A program made the translations under genes and the position numbers. From positions 1 to 64,000 of the forward strand of contig NZ_BNAW01000040.1 in assembly GCF_014654205.1 (NCBI RefSeq): a stretch of 64,000 nucleotides of DNA, written 5' to 3'. Of this stretch, positions 15,966-24,759 are shown one piece after another. Every line of letters begins with the position of its first letter. The stretch's first letter is position 1. The notes under the pieces were generated by a model, which saw only the letters and a program-made list of their open reading frames with translations, was not told the DNA's origin and ran no database searches. Source of the DNA: Amycolatopsis bullii. GTDB lineage: Bacteria > Actinomycetota > Actinomycetes > Mycobacteriales > Pseudonocardiaceae.

Positions 15966-18900
15966 GTGTCCAGCAGCAGCCCTGCGTCACAGTTCGGCCC
16001 CAACGAGTGGCTGGTCGAAGAGATGTACGACCAGTTCCTCGCCGACCCTTCCTCAGTCGATGCCGCCTGGCACGACTTCTTCGCGGACTTCAAGCCGACG
16101 CAGAGCGCGCAGGCCAAGGCGGACACCGCCCGGCAGCAGGCCGACGCCAAGCCCGCCACCAACGGCCAGGCCGCCCAGCCGTCGGCCAAGGCCGTGCAGA
16201 ACGCGGAGTCGGCGGCCAAGCAGGCCAAGCAGGCAGCGCCCGCGAAGACCGAGCAGAAGGCGGCGCCCAAGCCGGAGCCGAAGGCGGCCCCGAAGCCCGC
16301 GGCCAAGGCCGCCGAGCCCAAGGCCGAGGCGAAGAAGGAAGAGCCGGAGTCGAAGCAGCTGCGCGGCGCCGCGGCGGCCATCGCCAAGAACATGGACGCC
16401 TCGCTGAGCGTCCCCACCGCGACCAGCGTGCGCGCGGTCCCGGCGAAGCTGATGGCGGACAACCGCATCGTCATCAACAACCACCTCAAGCGCACCCGCG
16501 GCGGCAAGATCTCCTTCACGCACCTCATCGGCTACGCCATGGTGCGGGCGCTGAAGGACTACCCGAACATGAACCGGCACTACCAGCAGATCGACGGCAA
16601 GCCGTTCGCGATCACGCCGGAGCACGTCAACTTCGGGCTCGCCATCGACATGAAGGGCAAGGACGGGTCGCGCAACCTCGTCGTGGCCTCGGTCAAGAAC
16701 GTCGAGGACATGACGTTCCTGCAGTTCTGGCAGGCGTACGAGGACATCGTCAAGAAGGCCCGCAACAACAAGCTGACGGCCGACGACTTCTCCGGCACCA
16801 CGATCTCGCTGACCAACCCGGGCGGCATCGGCACCAACCACTCGGTCCCGCGCCTGCAGGCCGGCCAGGGCGCCATCATCGGCGTCGGCGCCATGCAGTA
16901 CCCGGCCGCGTTCGAGGGCACCAGCGAGAAGACGCTGGTCGACCTCGGCATCAGCAAGATCATGACGCTGACCTCGACGTATGACCACCGCATCATCCAG
17001 GGCGCGGAGTCCGGCGAGTTCCTCAAGCGCATCCACCAGCTGCTGCTCGGCGAAGACGGCTTCTACGACGACGTCTTCACCAGCCTGCGCCTGCCGTACG
17101 AGCCGATCCGCTGGGTCGCCGACATCCCGGACGGCCCGGTCGACAAGACCGCCCGCGTGATCGAGCTGATCGACGCGTTCCGGATGCGCGGCCACCTGAT
17201 GGCCGACACCGACCCGCTGAACTACCGCCAGCGCAGCCACGCCGACCTGGACGTCCTGTCCCACGGCCTGACGCTCTGGGACCTCGACCGCGAGTTCCCG
17301 GTCGGCGGCTTCGCCGGCCAGGAGCGGATGAAGCTGCGCGACATCCTGGGCGTGCTGCGCAACTCCTACTGCCGCACGGTCGGCATCGAGTACACCCACA
17401 TCCTCGACCCCGAGGAGCGGCGCTGGATCCAGGAGCGCGTCGAGATCCCGCACGAGAAGCCGGACCCCGCGGTCCAGAAGTACGTGCTCTCGAAGCTGAA
17501 CGCCGCCGAAGCGTTCGAGACGTTCCTGCAGACCAAGTACGTCGGCCAGAAGCGCTTCTCGCTGGAGGGCGGCGAGACGGCGATCCCGCTGCTCGACACG
17601 CTGCTGGACAAGGCCGCCGAGCACGAGCTCGACGAGGTCGTCATCGGCATGCCGCACCGCGGCCGGCTGAACGTGCTGGCCAACATCGTCGGCAAGCCGA
17701 TCAGCCAGATCTTCCAGGAGTTCGAGGGCAACCTCGACCCGGGCCAGGCCCACGGTTCCGGTGACGTGAAGTACCACCTCGGCGCCGAGGGCAAGTACTT
17801 CCGGATGTTCGGCGACGGCGAGACGAAGGTGTCGCTGACGGCGAACCCGTCGCACCTGGAGACCGTGGACCCGGTGCTCGAGGGCATCGTCCGCGCGAAG
17901 CAGGACCTCCTGGACAAGGGCGGCGAGGGCTACACCGTGCTGCCGGTCCTGATGCACGGCGACGCGGCCTTCGCGGGCCAGGGCGTCGTCGCCGAGACGC
18001 TGAACCTGGCGCTGCTGCGCGGCTACCGCACCGGCGGCACCGTGCACGTCATCGTCAACAACCAGGTCGGCTTCACGACCGCGCCGGAGCACTCGCGCTC
18101 GAGCCAGTACGCCACCGACGTCGCGAAGATGATCGGCTCGCCGATCTTCCACGTCAACGGCGACGACCCGGAGGCCGCGCACTGGGTGGCCAAGCTGGCC
18201 GTCGAGTACCGGCAGGCGTTCCACAAGGACGTCGTCATCGACCTGATCTGCTACCGCCGCCGCGGGCACAACGAGGGCGACGACCCGTCGATGACCCAGC
18301 CGGCGATGTACGACATCATCGACACGAAGCGCTCGGTGCGGAAGACCTACACCGAGTCGCTGATCGGCCGCGGCGACATCTCCGTCGAGGAGGCCGAGGC
18401 CGCGCTGCGCGACTTCTCGAGCCAGCTGGAGCACGTCTTCAACGAGGTCCGCGAGCTGGAGAAGCACCCGGCGAAGGCCAGCCCGTCGGTCGAGGAGGAG
18501 CAGCAGGTCCCGGCCAAGGTCAAGACGTCGGTGAGCAACGAGGTCATCGAGCGCATCGGCGACGCGTTCGTCCAGGTGCCCGAAGGCTTCACGCCGCACC
18601 CGCGCGTCAAGCCGGTGATGGAGCGCCGCCACAAGATGTCCCGCGAAGGCGACATCGACTGGGCGTTCGGCGAGCTGCTGGCGTTCGGGTCGCTGGCGAT
18701 GGAGGGCCGGCTGGTCCGGCTGTCCGGCCAGGACTCCCGCCGCGGCACGTTCACCCAGCGGCACTCGGTCTTCATCGACCGCAAGACCGGCCAGGAGTAC
18801 GCGCCGCTGCAGAACCTGGCCGACGGCCAGGGCCGCGTGATGATCTACGACTCGGCGCTGTCGGAGTACGCGGCCGTCGGCTTCGAGTACGGCTACTCGG

Positions 18901-19682
18901 TGGCGAACTCCGAGGCGCTGGTGATGTGGGAAGCGCAGTTCGGCGACTTCGTCAACGGCGCCCAGACGGTCATCGACGAGTACATCTCCTCGGGCGAAGC
19001 CAAGTGGGGCCAGCGCTCCGACGTCGTGCTGCTGCTGCCGCACGGCCACGAGGGCCAGGGCCCGGACCACACCTCCGGCCGCATCGAGCGCTTCCTCTCG
19101 CTGTGCGCGGAGGGCTCGATGACGGTGGCCGTGCCGTCCACCCCGGCGAACTACTTCCACCTGCTGCGCCGCCACGCCCTCGACGGCATCCAGCGCCCGC
19201 TGGTCGTCTTCACGCCGAAGTCGATGCTGCGCAACAAGGCCGCGACGTCGGCGGTCGAGGACTTCACCGGTGAGAGCCGGTTCATGTCCGTCATCGACGA
19301 CACCACGCCGGACCCGTCGAAGATCCGCAAGGTGCTGCTGACCTCCGGGAAGCTGTACTGGGAGCTGGTGGCGGAGCGGGCGAAGCGCGAGGCCGACGAC
19401 GTCGCGATCGTGCGGATCGAGCAGTACTACCCGCTGCCGAAGAAGAAGCTGCTGGCGGCGCTGGAGCGGTACACGAACGCGTCGCAGGTCGCGTGGGTCC
19501 AGGAGGAGCCGGAAAACCAGGGTGCGTGGCCGTTCTTCGGCCTGAACCTGCCCCGGAAGTTCCCGGAGGTGCTCTCGGGCCTGCAGGTCGTCTCGCGCCG
19601 CCCGATGGCGGCCCCGTCGGCGGGTTCGTCGAAGGTGCACGAGGTCGAGCAGAAGGCGCTGATCGCGAAGGCGTTCGACTGA
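15966..19682 (+). CDS. kgd: Multifunctional 2-oxoglutarate decarboxylase / dehydrogenase E1-E2 fusion
   Basis: This 1238-residue enzyme feeds the TCA cycle: it decarboxylates 2-oxoglutarate with thiamine diphosphate and, with lipoylated E2 and Lpd, forms succinyl-CoA. The N-terminus has the conserved FGPNEWLVEEMYDQFLADP helix, then an Ala/Lys/Pro-rich linker (about 45-125), an E2 succinyltransferase domain with TYDHR at about 339-342, and the E1 domain with HRGRLNVLAN, GDAAFAGQG and HGHEGQGPDHTSGR. There is no lipoyl domain, as in KGD/OdhA. An FHA protein (GarA/OdhI) normally inhibits this enzyme. The GTG start begins directly at the conserved N-terminus. A hairpin terminator follows. Confidence 0.97.
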   Translation: MSSSSPASQFGPNEWLVEEMYDQFLADPSSVDAAWHDFFADFKPTQSAQAKADTARQQADAKPATNGQAAQPSAKAVQNAESAAKQAKQAAPAKTEQKAAPKPEPKAAPKPAAKAAEPKAEAKKEEPESKQLRGAAAAIAKNMDASLSVPTATSVRAVPAKLMADNRIVINNHLKRTRGGKISFTHLIGYAMVRALKDYPNMNRHYQQIDGKPFAITPEHVNFGLAIDMKGKDGSRNLVVASVKNVEDMTFLQFWQAYEDIVKKARNNKLTADDFSGTTISLTNPGGIGTNHSVPRLQAGQGAIIGVGAMQYPAAFEGTSEKTLVDLGISKIMTLTSTYDHRIIQGAESGEFLKRIHQLLLGEDGFYDDVFTSLRLPYEPIRWVADIPDGPVDKTARVIELIDAFRMRGHLMADTDPLNYRQRSHADLDVLSHGLTLWDLDREFPVGGFAGQERMKLRDILGVLRNSYCRTVGIEYTHILDPEERRWIQERVEIPHEKPDPAVQKYVLSKLNAAEAFETFLQTKYVGQKRFSLEGGETAIPLLDTLLDKAAEHELDEVVIGMPHRGRLNVLANIVGKPISQIFQEFEGNLDPGQAHGSGDVKYHLGAEGKYFRMFGDGETKVSLTANPSHLETVDPVLEGIVRAKQDLLDKGGEGYTVLPVLMHGDAAFAGQGVVAETLNLALLRGYRTGGTVHVIVNNQVGFTTAPEHSRSSQYATDVAKMIGSPIFHVNGDDPEAAHWVAKLAVEYRQAFHKDVVIDLICYRRRGHNEGDDPSMTQPAMYDIIDTKRSVRKTYTESLIGRGDISVEEAEAALRDFSSQLEHVFNEVRELEKHPAKASPSVEEEQQVPAKVKTSVSNEVIERIGDAFVQVPEGFTPHPRVKPVMERRHKMSREGDIDWAFGELLAFGSLAMEGRLVRLSGQDSRRGTFTQRHSVFIDRKTGQEYAPLQNLADGQGRVMIYDSALSEYAAVGFEYGYSVANSEALVMWEAQFGDFVNGAQTVIDEYISSGEAKWGQRSDVVLLLPHGHEGQGPDHTSGRIERFLSLCAEGSMTVAVPSTPANYFHLLRRHALDGIQRPLVVFTPKSMLRNKAATSAVEDFTGESRFMSVIDDTTPDPSKIRKVLLTSGKLYWELVAERAKREADDVAIVRIEQYYPLPKKKLLAALERYTNASQVAWVQEEPENQGAWPFFGLNLPRKFPEVLSGLQVVSRRPMAAPSAGSSKVHEVEQKALIAKAFD

Positions 19683-19701
19683 TCATTCGCTGAAGTGGCG
19701 T

Positions 19702-19740
19702 GAAGGCCACCTTGCGGGCAGCACCCGCGAGGTGGCCTTC
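19702..19740. terminator. Hairpin terminator after kgd
   Basis: GAAGGCCACCT (19702-19712) pairs with AGGTGGCCTTC (19730-19740), with an inner GCGGG/CCCGC pairing that gives a stem of about 16 bp and a short loop. It starts 20 bp after the kgd stop and is one of four related hairpins in the window. Confidence 0.75.
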
Positions 19741-19803
19741 GTCGCGTCCGGACCCTCTCGGGCAATCCAAGAGACGACCCTCCCCCCGCTGCGTTTGCCA
19801 AGC

Positions 19804-20148
19804 TTTTCCGTGGCTCGGAAGCACTTTTTCCCCAGGACCGGGACCCAGCGACCGGAGATCGCCGACAAGGTGCGGGTGATCCCGCAGGGCGTGCGGACCG
19901 ACCCGTCGCGGTACTCGCTGCGCCGCGCGCTCGGCGTCGGCCAGGACGCCAAACTGCTGCTCCTGCCCTCCGGGCTGCGGCCGGTCAAGGACCCGCTGTT
20001 CGCGATCGACTGCGCCAAGTAGCTGCACGCCGAGGACGACCGCGTCCTGCTGGTCATCGCCGGCGTGTCCTACGAAGAAGGCTTCGAGGCCATCGTGCGA
20101 CGGCGGAGCGGGTCCGGCGCCGCGGTGCGTTACGTCGGCACGCTCGCC
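19804..20148 (+). pseudogene. Glycosyltransferase (GT4-like) remnant with an in-frame stop
   Basis: The frame from about 19804 reads ...PEIADKVRVIPQGVRTD, RALGVGQDAKLLLLPSGLRPVKDP, then after a TAG at 20020-20022 continues LHAEDDRVLLVIAGVSYEEGFEAIV and AVRYVGTLA. This is the central part of a GT-B glycosyltransferase: a linker strand, the VIPQGV loop, the LPSGLRPVKDP nucleotide-sugar region and IAG strand. N-terminal acceptor domain and C-terminal end are missing, no start codon is usable, and a stop lies inside. It is a decayed fragment. Its reading frame passes without a break into the MFS remnant that follows. Confidence 0.75.
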
Positions 20149-21057
20149 CAGGGCGTCGAGCTCGAGCGGCTGGGACGGCGTCCGCTCCTCAACCGGCTGC
20201 ACGCGCTGTGGGGCGTCGGCGCGCTGACCGGGTCGCTCGGTTCGGTGGCCGCGGTCCGCGCCGGGGTGCCGCTCGCCGTGCACTTCGCCGCCATCGCGGC
20301 CGCGCTGTGCGTGCTCACGCTGGTCGCGGGGCGGCACGCGCTGCCCGACCGGTGGACCGCGTCCCGCCGCGCACCCGGCGCGCGGGCCGGCCTGTTCTCC
20401 GGGTGGACCCGCGCGGTGCTGGTGCTCGGCGGGCTCGGTGCGGCGGGTGCGTTGTGCGAGGGCACGGTGTCGAGCTGGTGCGGGGTGTTCCTGCACGAGC
20501 AGCGCGGTGCGGTGCCGGCCATCGCCTCACTGGGCTATTTCGTGTTCGTCCTGGCGCAGACCGGCACCCGGATGTTCGACGACCGGGCGCACCGCCTGCT
20601 CGGGCCGGTGGCGTTGCTGCGGTGGAGCATGGCGGCCACCGTGGCCGGGGTGCTGCTGGTGGTGCTGTCCCCGGATCCCTGGACCGGGCTGGCGGGGTTC
20701 GCCCTGCAGGGCTGCGGGCTCGCGGTGGTGATCCCGATCACCGCGGGCGCGGTCGGCCACGGGGTGGGCGGGAACACGAGCCTCGCCATCGCCCGGTACT
20801 CCACCCTGCACCAGGGCGGCGTGCTCGCCGGGCCCGCATTGTTCGGCTGGCTGGCCCAGACGCTGGGCGTCGGCACGGCGCTGGCCCTGCTCGTGCTGCC
20901 GCTGGGCCTGATCGCGGCGCTGTCGTCGGCCGTCGCCACCGCGCATCCCGGTGCCGCCGCCGAGGAGGAATCGGCGGAGCAGCCGCGCGGCGTGACGGCA
21001 CGCCGCAAAACGATTTCGCCTCCGCGGCGTTCCCCGGCATGCTGGCGCCCATGCTGA
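20149..21057 (+). pseudogene. MFS transporter remnant, C-terminal two thirds
   Basis: Starting at about QGVELERLGRRPLLNRLHALWGVG, the typical motif after helix 4 of YbjJ-like MFS proteins, about eight hydrophobic segments follow, including GCGLAVVIPITAGAVG and GVLAGPALFGWLAQTLG. The first four helices and any start codon are absent; the frame instead enters from the glycosyltransferase remnant. The end may also be frayed because the last 30 residues are charged and unlike the family. The MFS part has normal codon bias, so decay may be recent. It is presumed non-functional. Confidence 0.75.
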
Positions 21058-21569
21058 TCCGCCGCGAGACGCCGGCCGACCGGGCCGCGATCCACGCACT
21101 CCACAGCGCAGCCTTCCGGCGCGAAGCGGGCGTCACCCCGGTCGAGGCGCCCCTCGTGGACGAACTGCGCGCCGACGGCGACCTGCTGGCTCCCCTCTCG
21201 CTGGTGGCCGTCCGCGACGGCGTCGTCGTCGGGCACGTCTGCTGCAGCCGGGCCCGGCTCGGCGGCGATCCGGCGGCCGCGGTCGGGCTGGGCCCGCTCG
21301 GCGTGCTGCCCGCGCACCAGGCGAGCGGCGTCGGCTCCGCGTTGATGCACGCCGTGCTCGGCGCGGCGGACGCCCTCGGCCACGGCCTGGTCGTCCTGCT
21401 CGGCAACCCGGCCTACTACGCGCGGTTCGGGTTCGGCACGGCGTCGGACGTCGCGATCACCGCCCCGGACCCGCAGTGGGGGCCGCACTTCCAGGCGCGG
21501 ACGCTCGCCGCGTACGAACCCACCCAGGCGGGCGCCTTCGAGTACGCGCCCGCGTTCTCCCGGATCTGA
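21051..21569 (+). CDS. GNAT family N-acetyltransferase (YhbS-like)
   Basis: This 172-residue protein begins MLIRRETPADRAAIHALHSAAF and has a GNAT fold: VGHVCCSRARLG strand, the acetyl-CoA loop LGVLPAHQASGVGSALMHAV and the YYARFGFGTAS turn. The QASGVG loop corresponds to the Q/RxxGxG/A pyrophosphate-binding motif. The ATG at 21051 overlaps the end of the MFS remnant by seven bases, and an ATG at 21039 would add four residues. Acceptor unknown; relatives acetylate amines or proteins. Confidence 0.82.
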   Translation: MLIRRETPADRAAIHALHSAAFRREAGVTPVEAPLVDELRADGDLLAPLSLVAVRDGVVVGHVCCSRARLGGDPAAAVGLGPLGVLPAHQASGVGSALMHAVLGAADALGHGLVVLLGNPAYYARFGFGTASDVAITAPDPQWGPHFQARTLAAYEPTQAGAFEYAPAFSRI

Positions 21570-21582
21570 ACAGGAGCCGCGC

Positions 21583-22542
21583 GTGTACACACCGACCTCG
21601 TCCGTGGGAGTCCGGATCAACCGCGAGCAGCCGCCGGCCAAGCTGCGCGACCTCGCGCGCCAGGCCGAAGACGCGGGCCTCGACGAGCTCTGGCTGGTCG
21701 AGGACTGCTTCTGGGCGGCCGGCATCGCCACGGTCGCGACGGCGCTGGCGGTGACGTCGACGATCAAGGTGGGCATCGGCGTGCTGCCGGCCGTGGCGCG
21801 CAACCCGGCGATCGCGGCGATGGAGATCGCGGCGCTGGCCGAGTTGCACCCGGACCGGCTCATCGCCGGGTTCGGCCACGGCGTCGCGTCGTGGATGCGG
21901 CAGATCGGCGCGTACCCGGCGTCCCCGCTGGCGGCGCTGGAGGAGACGCTCGTGGCGGTCCGGCGGCTGCTGGCGGGCGAGCGCGTGTCGATGGACGGCC
22001 GGCACGTCCACCTCGACGAGGTTGAGCTGGTGTTCCCGCCGGCGTCGCCGCCTCCGCTGCTGGCGGGCGTCCGCCGCCCGAAGTCGCTGGCGGTCGCGGG
22101 CGCGGCGGCGGACGGCACGATCCTGGCCGAGCCGGCCGCACCCGAGTACGTCCGGACGGCGCTGGAGGGCATCGCCGCGACGGGCCCGCACGCCCTGGTG
22201 ACGTACAACTGGCTCGCCCTCGGCGACCGCGAGCGGGCGCGGATGACGGTGGCGGAGTCCCTGACACCCGGATCGCGGGTCCAGGTGGAAGGTCTGCCGT
22301 TCGCTTCGGAGCTGCTGGCCCTGATGGATTCGGCGTCCACAGTGGACGAGCTGGCCGCGGGCCTGCGTCCGGAGTGGATCGACCGCCTGGCGATCTGCGG
22401 CGACTTGGCCACCTGCGCGGCGGCGGTCCGCGCCCTGCACGAAGCGGGCAGCGGGTCGGTCGTGCTGCTGCCGTTGCCGGAGGAGTCCCCGGAGAAGGCC
22501 ATCGAGGACGCGGCCCGCGTGGCGGCGGCCGTGCGCGGCTGA
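21583..22542 (+). CDS. LLM-class flavin/F420-dependent oxidoreductase
   Basis: The 319-residue protein is a luciferase-like TIM barrel: GVRINREQPPAKLRDLARQAEDAGLDELWLVED at the start, then TIKVGIGVLPAVARNPAIAAMEIAAL and RLIAGFGHGV. These segments match F420-dependent or FMN-dependent reductases of the MSMEG-type families common in actinobacteria. The GTG start follows an AGGAG site by eight bases and lies 13 bp after the acetyltransferase stop, so the two genes are probably co-transcribed. Substrate unknown. Confidence 0.87.
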   Translation: MYTPTSSVGVRINREQPPAKLRDLARQAEDAGLDELWLVEDCFWAAGIATVATALAVTSTIKVGIGVLPAVARNPAIAAMEIAALAELHPDRLIAGFGHGVASWMRQIGAYPASPLAALEETLVAVRRLLAGERVSMDGRHVHLDEVELVFPPASPPPLLAGVRRPKSLAVAGAAADGTILAEPAAPEYVRTALEGIAATGPHALVTYNWLALGDRERARMTVAESLTPGSRVQVEGLPFASELLALMDSASTVDELAAGLRPEWIDRLAICGDLATCAAAVRALHEAGSGSVVLLPLPEESPEKAIEDAARVAAAVRG

Positions 22543-22589
22543 CCGGAAATGGAGTTCGCGGACCCCGGCCGGCGTGCCACGATGACGCC

Positions 22590-23195
22590 ATGCCGGTCGA
22601 CCCGCACCTCCTGCTGGCCTTCCTCGCCACCACCGCCGTCGCGATGGTGATGCCGGGGCCGGACATGCTCTTCATCCTCGGCTGCGGCATGCGCGGCGGC
22701 CCGAAGGCCGGTCTGCTCGCCACCGCCGGGGTCGCCACCAGCGAAGCCATCCACGTCGCCGTGGCCGCGGCCGGGCTGGCCGCGCTCTTCGCCGCCGTGC
22801 CCGTCGCCTTCACCGTGGTTCGCGTCGCCGGGGCCGCCTACCTCATCTACCTGGGTGTGCAGGCCATCCGGAACCGCAAGCCGCTCGTCGCGCGGAAGCC
22901 GGACCGCGCCTTCCTGTCCGGCCTGCTCACCAACCTGCTCAACCCCAAGATGGTCACCTTCACCATCGCCTTCCTCCCGCAGTTCGTCGATCCCGGCCGA
23001 GGGCACGTCTGGCTGCAGTTCGCCGTCCTCGGGGCGATCATGATCGTGTTCGAGTTCCTCGTCGACGGCACCGTCGGCGTCCTCGCCGGCCGCGTCGGCG
23101 GGTGGGTCCGGCAGAAGAAGAACCAACGGCGGATCGAGGTCGCCACCGGCGGCATCTTCATCGGCCTCGGCCTCAAGCTGGCCGCCGACCGCTAG
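22590..23195 (+). CDS. LysE/RhtB family amino-acid exporter
   Basis: This 201-residue membrane protein has five to six hydrophobic segments and the family signature MPGPDMLFILGCGMRGGPKAG near residues 23-41, then GAAYLIYLGVQAIR and LTNLLNPKMVTFTIAFLPQF. LysE/RhtB proteins export amino acids or their analogues. The ATG at 22590 is the first in frame with the conserved start. It converges with the TetR gene; their stop codons share the palindromic CTAG. Confidence 0.9.
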   Translation: MPVDPHLLLAFLATTAVAMVMPGPDMLFILGCGMRGGPKAGLLATAGVATSEAIHVAVAAAGLAALFAAVPVAFTVVRVAGAAYLIYLGVQAIRNRKPLVARKPDRAFLSGLLTNLLNPKMVTFTIAFLPQFVDPGRGHVWLQFAVLGAIMIVFEFLVDGTVGVLAGRVGGWVRQKKNQRRIEVATGGIFIGLGLKLAADR

Positions 23196-23737
23196 GCGCG
23201 CAGGCCGTCGACGATCACCGCCACGATCCGGGGCGCGCGCTGGTCCCAGTCGGCTTCGGGGATCCGCGACAGCGCCCCGAGGAGCAGGATGACGTCGGCG
23301 GCGTCGACGCGGTCGCGGATTTCCCCGGCGGCCTTTCCCCGGTCCAGCAGCGTTTCGAGCGCGTCGTCGAGCCGGTGGTGCTGGCCGGCGTACAGGTCCT
23401 GCCACGCCGGCACCGCGATCCCCGCCATGACACCGCGTTTGACGCGCGCGTACTCGATCAGCCGGTCCAGCCAGCGCGACAGCGCCTCCAGCGGGGAGTG
23501 TTCGGCCAGCAGGGGCGCCACGGTGGCGACGAGCTGGGTCAGCTCGGCCCGGTACACCTCCGCCAGCAGGTGCTCGCGGGTCGGGAAGTGCCGGTAGAGC
23601 GTGCCCTGCCCGACGCCCGCGGCTTTGGCGACCCGGTGCAGCTTCAGTTCCTCGGGCGCGCCGTTGGACTCGCTCAGCTCCGCCCGTGCGGCCTCGACGA
23701 TCCGGTCGCGGTTGGCGACGGCGTCCGAACGCGGCAC
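23192..23737 (-). CDS. TetR family transcriptional repressor
   Basis: The 181-residue regulator has an N-terminal HTH: ANRDRIVEAARAEL, then AKAAGVGQGTLYRHFPTREHLL, and a C-terminal ligand domain with a TetR_C33/SbtR-like look. The start is set at the GTG at 23737, five bases after a perfect AGGAGG; two GTG/GTC codons upstream are inside the ribosome site. It is divergent from an SDR gene and two related palindromes lie between them, so it probably represses itself and the SDR gene and is released by an SDR substrate. Confidence 0.9.
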   Translation of the reverse strand: MPRSDAVANRDRIVEAARAELSESNGAPEELKLHRVAKAAGVGQGTLYRHFPTREHLLAEVYRAELTQLVATVAPLLAEHSPLEALSRWLDRLIEYARVKRGVMAGIAVPAWQDLYAGQHHRLDDALETLLDRGKAAGEIRDRVDAADVILLLGALSRIPEADWDQRAPRIVAVIVDGLRA

Positions 23738-23757
23738 GACCACCTCCTCGCATAAAT

Positions 23758-23794
23758 GGACAAGTGTCCGCTACGCTTAAGCGGACAGTTGTCA
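23758..23794. promoter_or_regulatory. Two TetR-type operator palindromes
   Basis: GGACAagTGTCC at 23758-23769 and GGACAgtTGTCA at 23783-23794 are 25 bp apart between the divergent tetR and SDR genes. Both have GGACA and TGTC arms around a 2-bp centre. The position and symmetry are those of a TetR-family operator pair; binding is inferred. Confidence 0.75.
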
Positions 23795-23811
23795 GTTTAG
23801 CGGGAGGTGCC

Positions 23812-24552
23812 ATGACGAACGGACTGGACAAGGTGGTCGCGATCACCGGCGCGAGCAGCGGGATCGGCGAGGCGACGGCGGTGGAGCTGGCGAGCCGGGG
23901 CGCGGCCGTCGTGCTGGGCGCCCGGCGCACCGACCGGCTGGAAGCGCTGGCCCGGAAGATCCGCGACGACGGCGGCCGCGCGGACCTGCTGGACGTCGAC
24001 GTCACCCGCCGGGCCGATCTCGAGCGGCTCGTCGCCCTCGCCGTCGATCGCTTCGGCCGCCTCGACGTCCTGGTGGCCAACGCCGGCGTCGCCCGGATCG
24101 CGCCGGTGAGCGCGCTCGACGTCGACGACTGGGACGCGATGATCGACGTCAACCTCCGCGGCGTGCTGCACGGCATCGCCGCCGCGCTGCCGGTGTTCCG
24201 CGCGCAGGGCCGCGGGCACTTCGTCACGACCGTCTCGACGTCGGGGCTGAAGATCGTCCCGACACAGGCGGTCTACGCGGGGACCAAGAACGCCGTGCGC
24301 ACGCTGCTGGAGGCGCTCCGGCAGGAGTCGACCGACGGCGTCCTGCGCACGACGTCGATCTCGCCGGGGTACGTGCGCACCGAGCTGGTCGACTACGTCC
24401 AGGACCCCGCGCAGCGCGCGCAGGCCCAGGAGGCGATGGCGGCGCTCGGCATCGGTCCCGAGGCCGTGGCGCGGGCGATCGCGTTCGCCATCGAGCAGCC
24501 CGACGACGTCGAGATCGGCGACCTCACCATCCGGCCCACCCGGCAGGGCTGA
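23812..24552 (+). CDS. Short-chain dehydrogenase/reductase
   Basis: The 246-residue enzyme is a classical SDR: NAD(P)-binding VAITGASSGIGEATA at residues 9-23, NAG motif in VLVANAGVARI, catalytic Ser in STSGLKIVPT and YAGTK (YxxxK). A GGGAGG site precedes the ATG. A DVD motif near residue 60 points to typical cofactor-site geometry but not to one cofactor. It is divergent from the TetR gene and presumably under its control. The substrate is a small carbonyl or alcohol not identifiable from sequence. Confidence 0.93.
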   Translation: MTNGLDKVVAITGASSGIGEATAVELASRGAAVVLGARRTDRLEALARKIRDDGGRADLLDVDVTRRADLERLVALAVDRFGRLDVLVANAGVARIAPVSALDVDDWDAMIDVNLRGVLHGIAAALPVFRAQGRGHFVTTVSTSGLKIVPTQAVYAGTKNAVRTLLEALRQESTDGVLRTTSISPGYVRTELVDYVQDPAQRAQAQEAMAALGIGPEAVARAIAFAIEQPDDVEIGDLTIRPTRQG

Positions 24553-24756
24553 GTGGTGAGCACCGGCGAGCGTGATTGGCGGGTGCTACTGGACGACCTC
24601 GTTCTCGCCGTGCAGCGGATGACCACCCCCGCGCAGCAACCGCTGGTGCACTACTGGGACACCCATCCGGACGCCAGTAGCCTGCTCGCCGCGCGACCGT
24701 GGGCCACCACGCTGAGCAGGCTGTGTGCCCTGCTGGACGAGCCGGCGCGGGAGTGA
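24553..24756 (+). CDS. Small hypothetical protein
   Basis: This 67-residue product follows the SDR stop directly (GTG at 24553, another at 24556). It is amphipathic with WRVLLDDLVLAVQRMTTPAQQPLVHYWDTH. I do not know its family. Codon third positions are strongly G/C and the position directly after the SDR supports translation by coupling, but no homology was recognised. Confidence 0.5.
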   Translation: MVSTGERDWRVLLDDLVLAVQRMTTPAQQPLVHYWDTHPDASSLLAARPWATTLSRLCALLDEPARE

Positions 24757-24759
24757 GCG

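Noticed and set aside
16053..19640. Long open frame antisense to kgd
   Set aside because: It is an Arg/Val/Leu/Asp-rich mirror of kgd codon bias with no domain.
20065..21057. Intact MFS gene starting at 20065
   Set aside because: The ATG lies inside glycosyltransferase-like sequence and the first four helices are missing.
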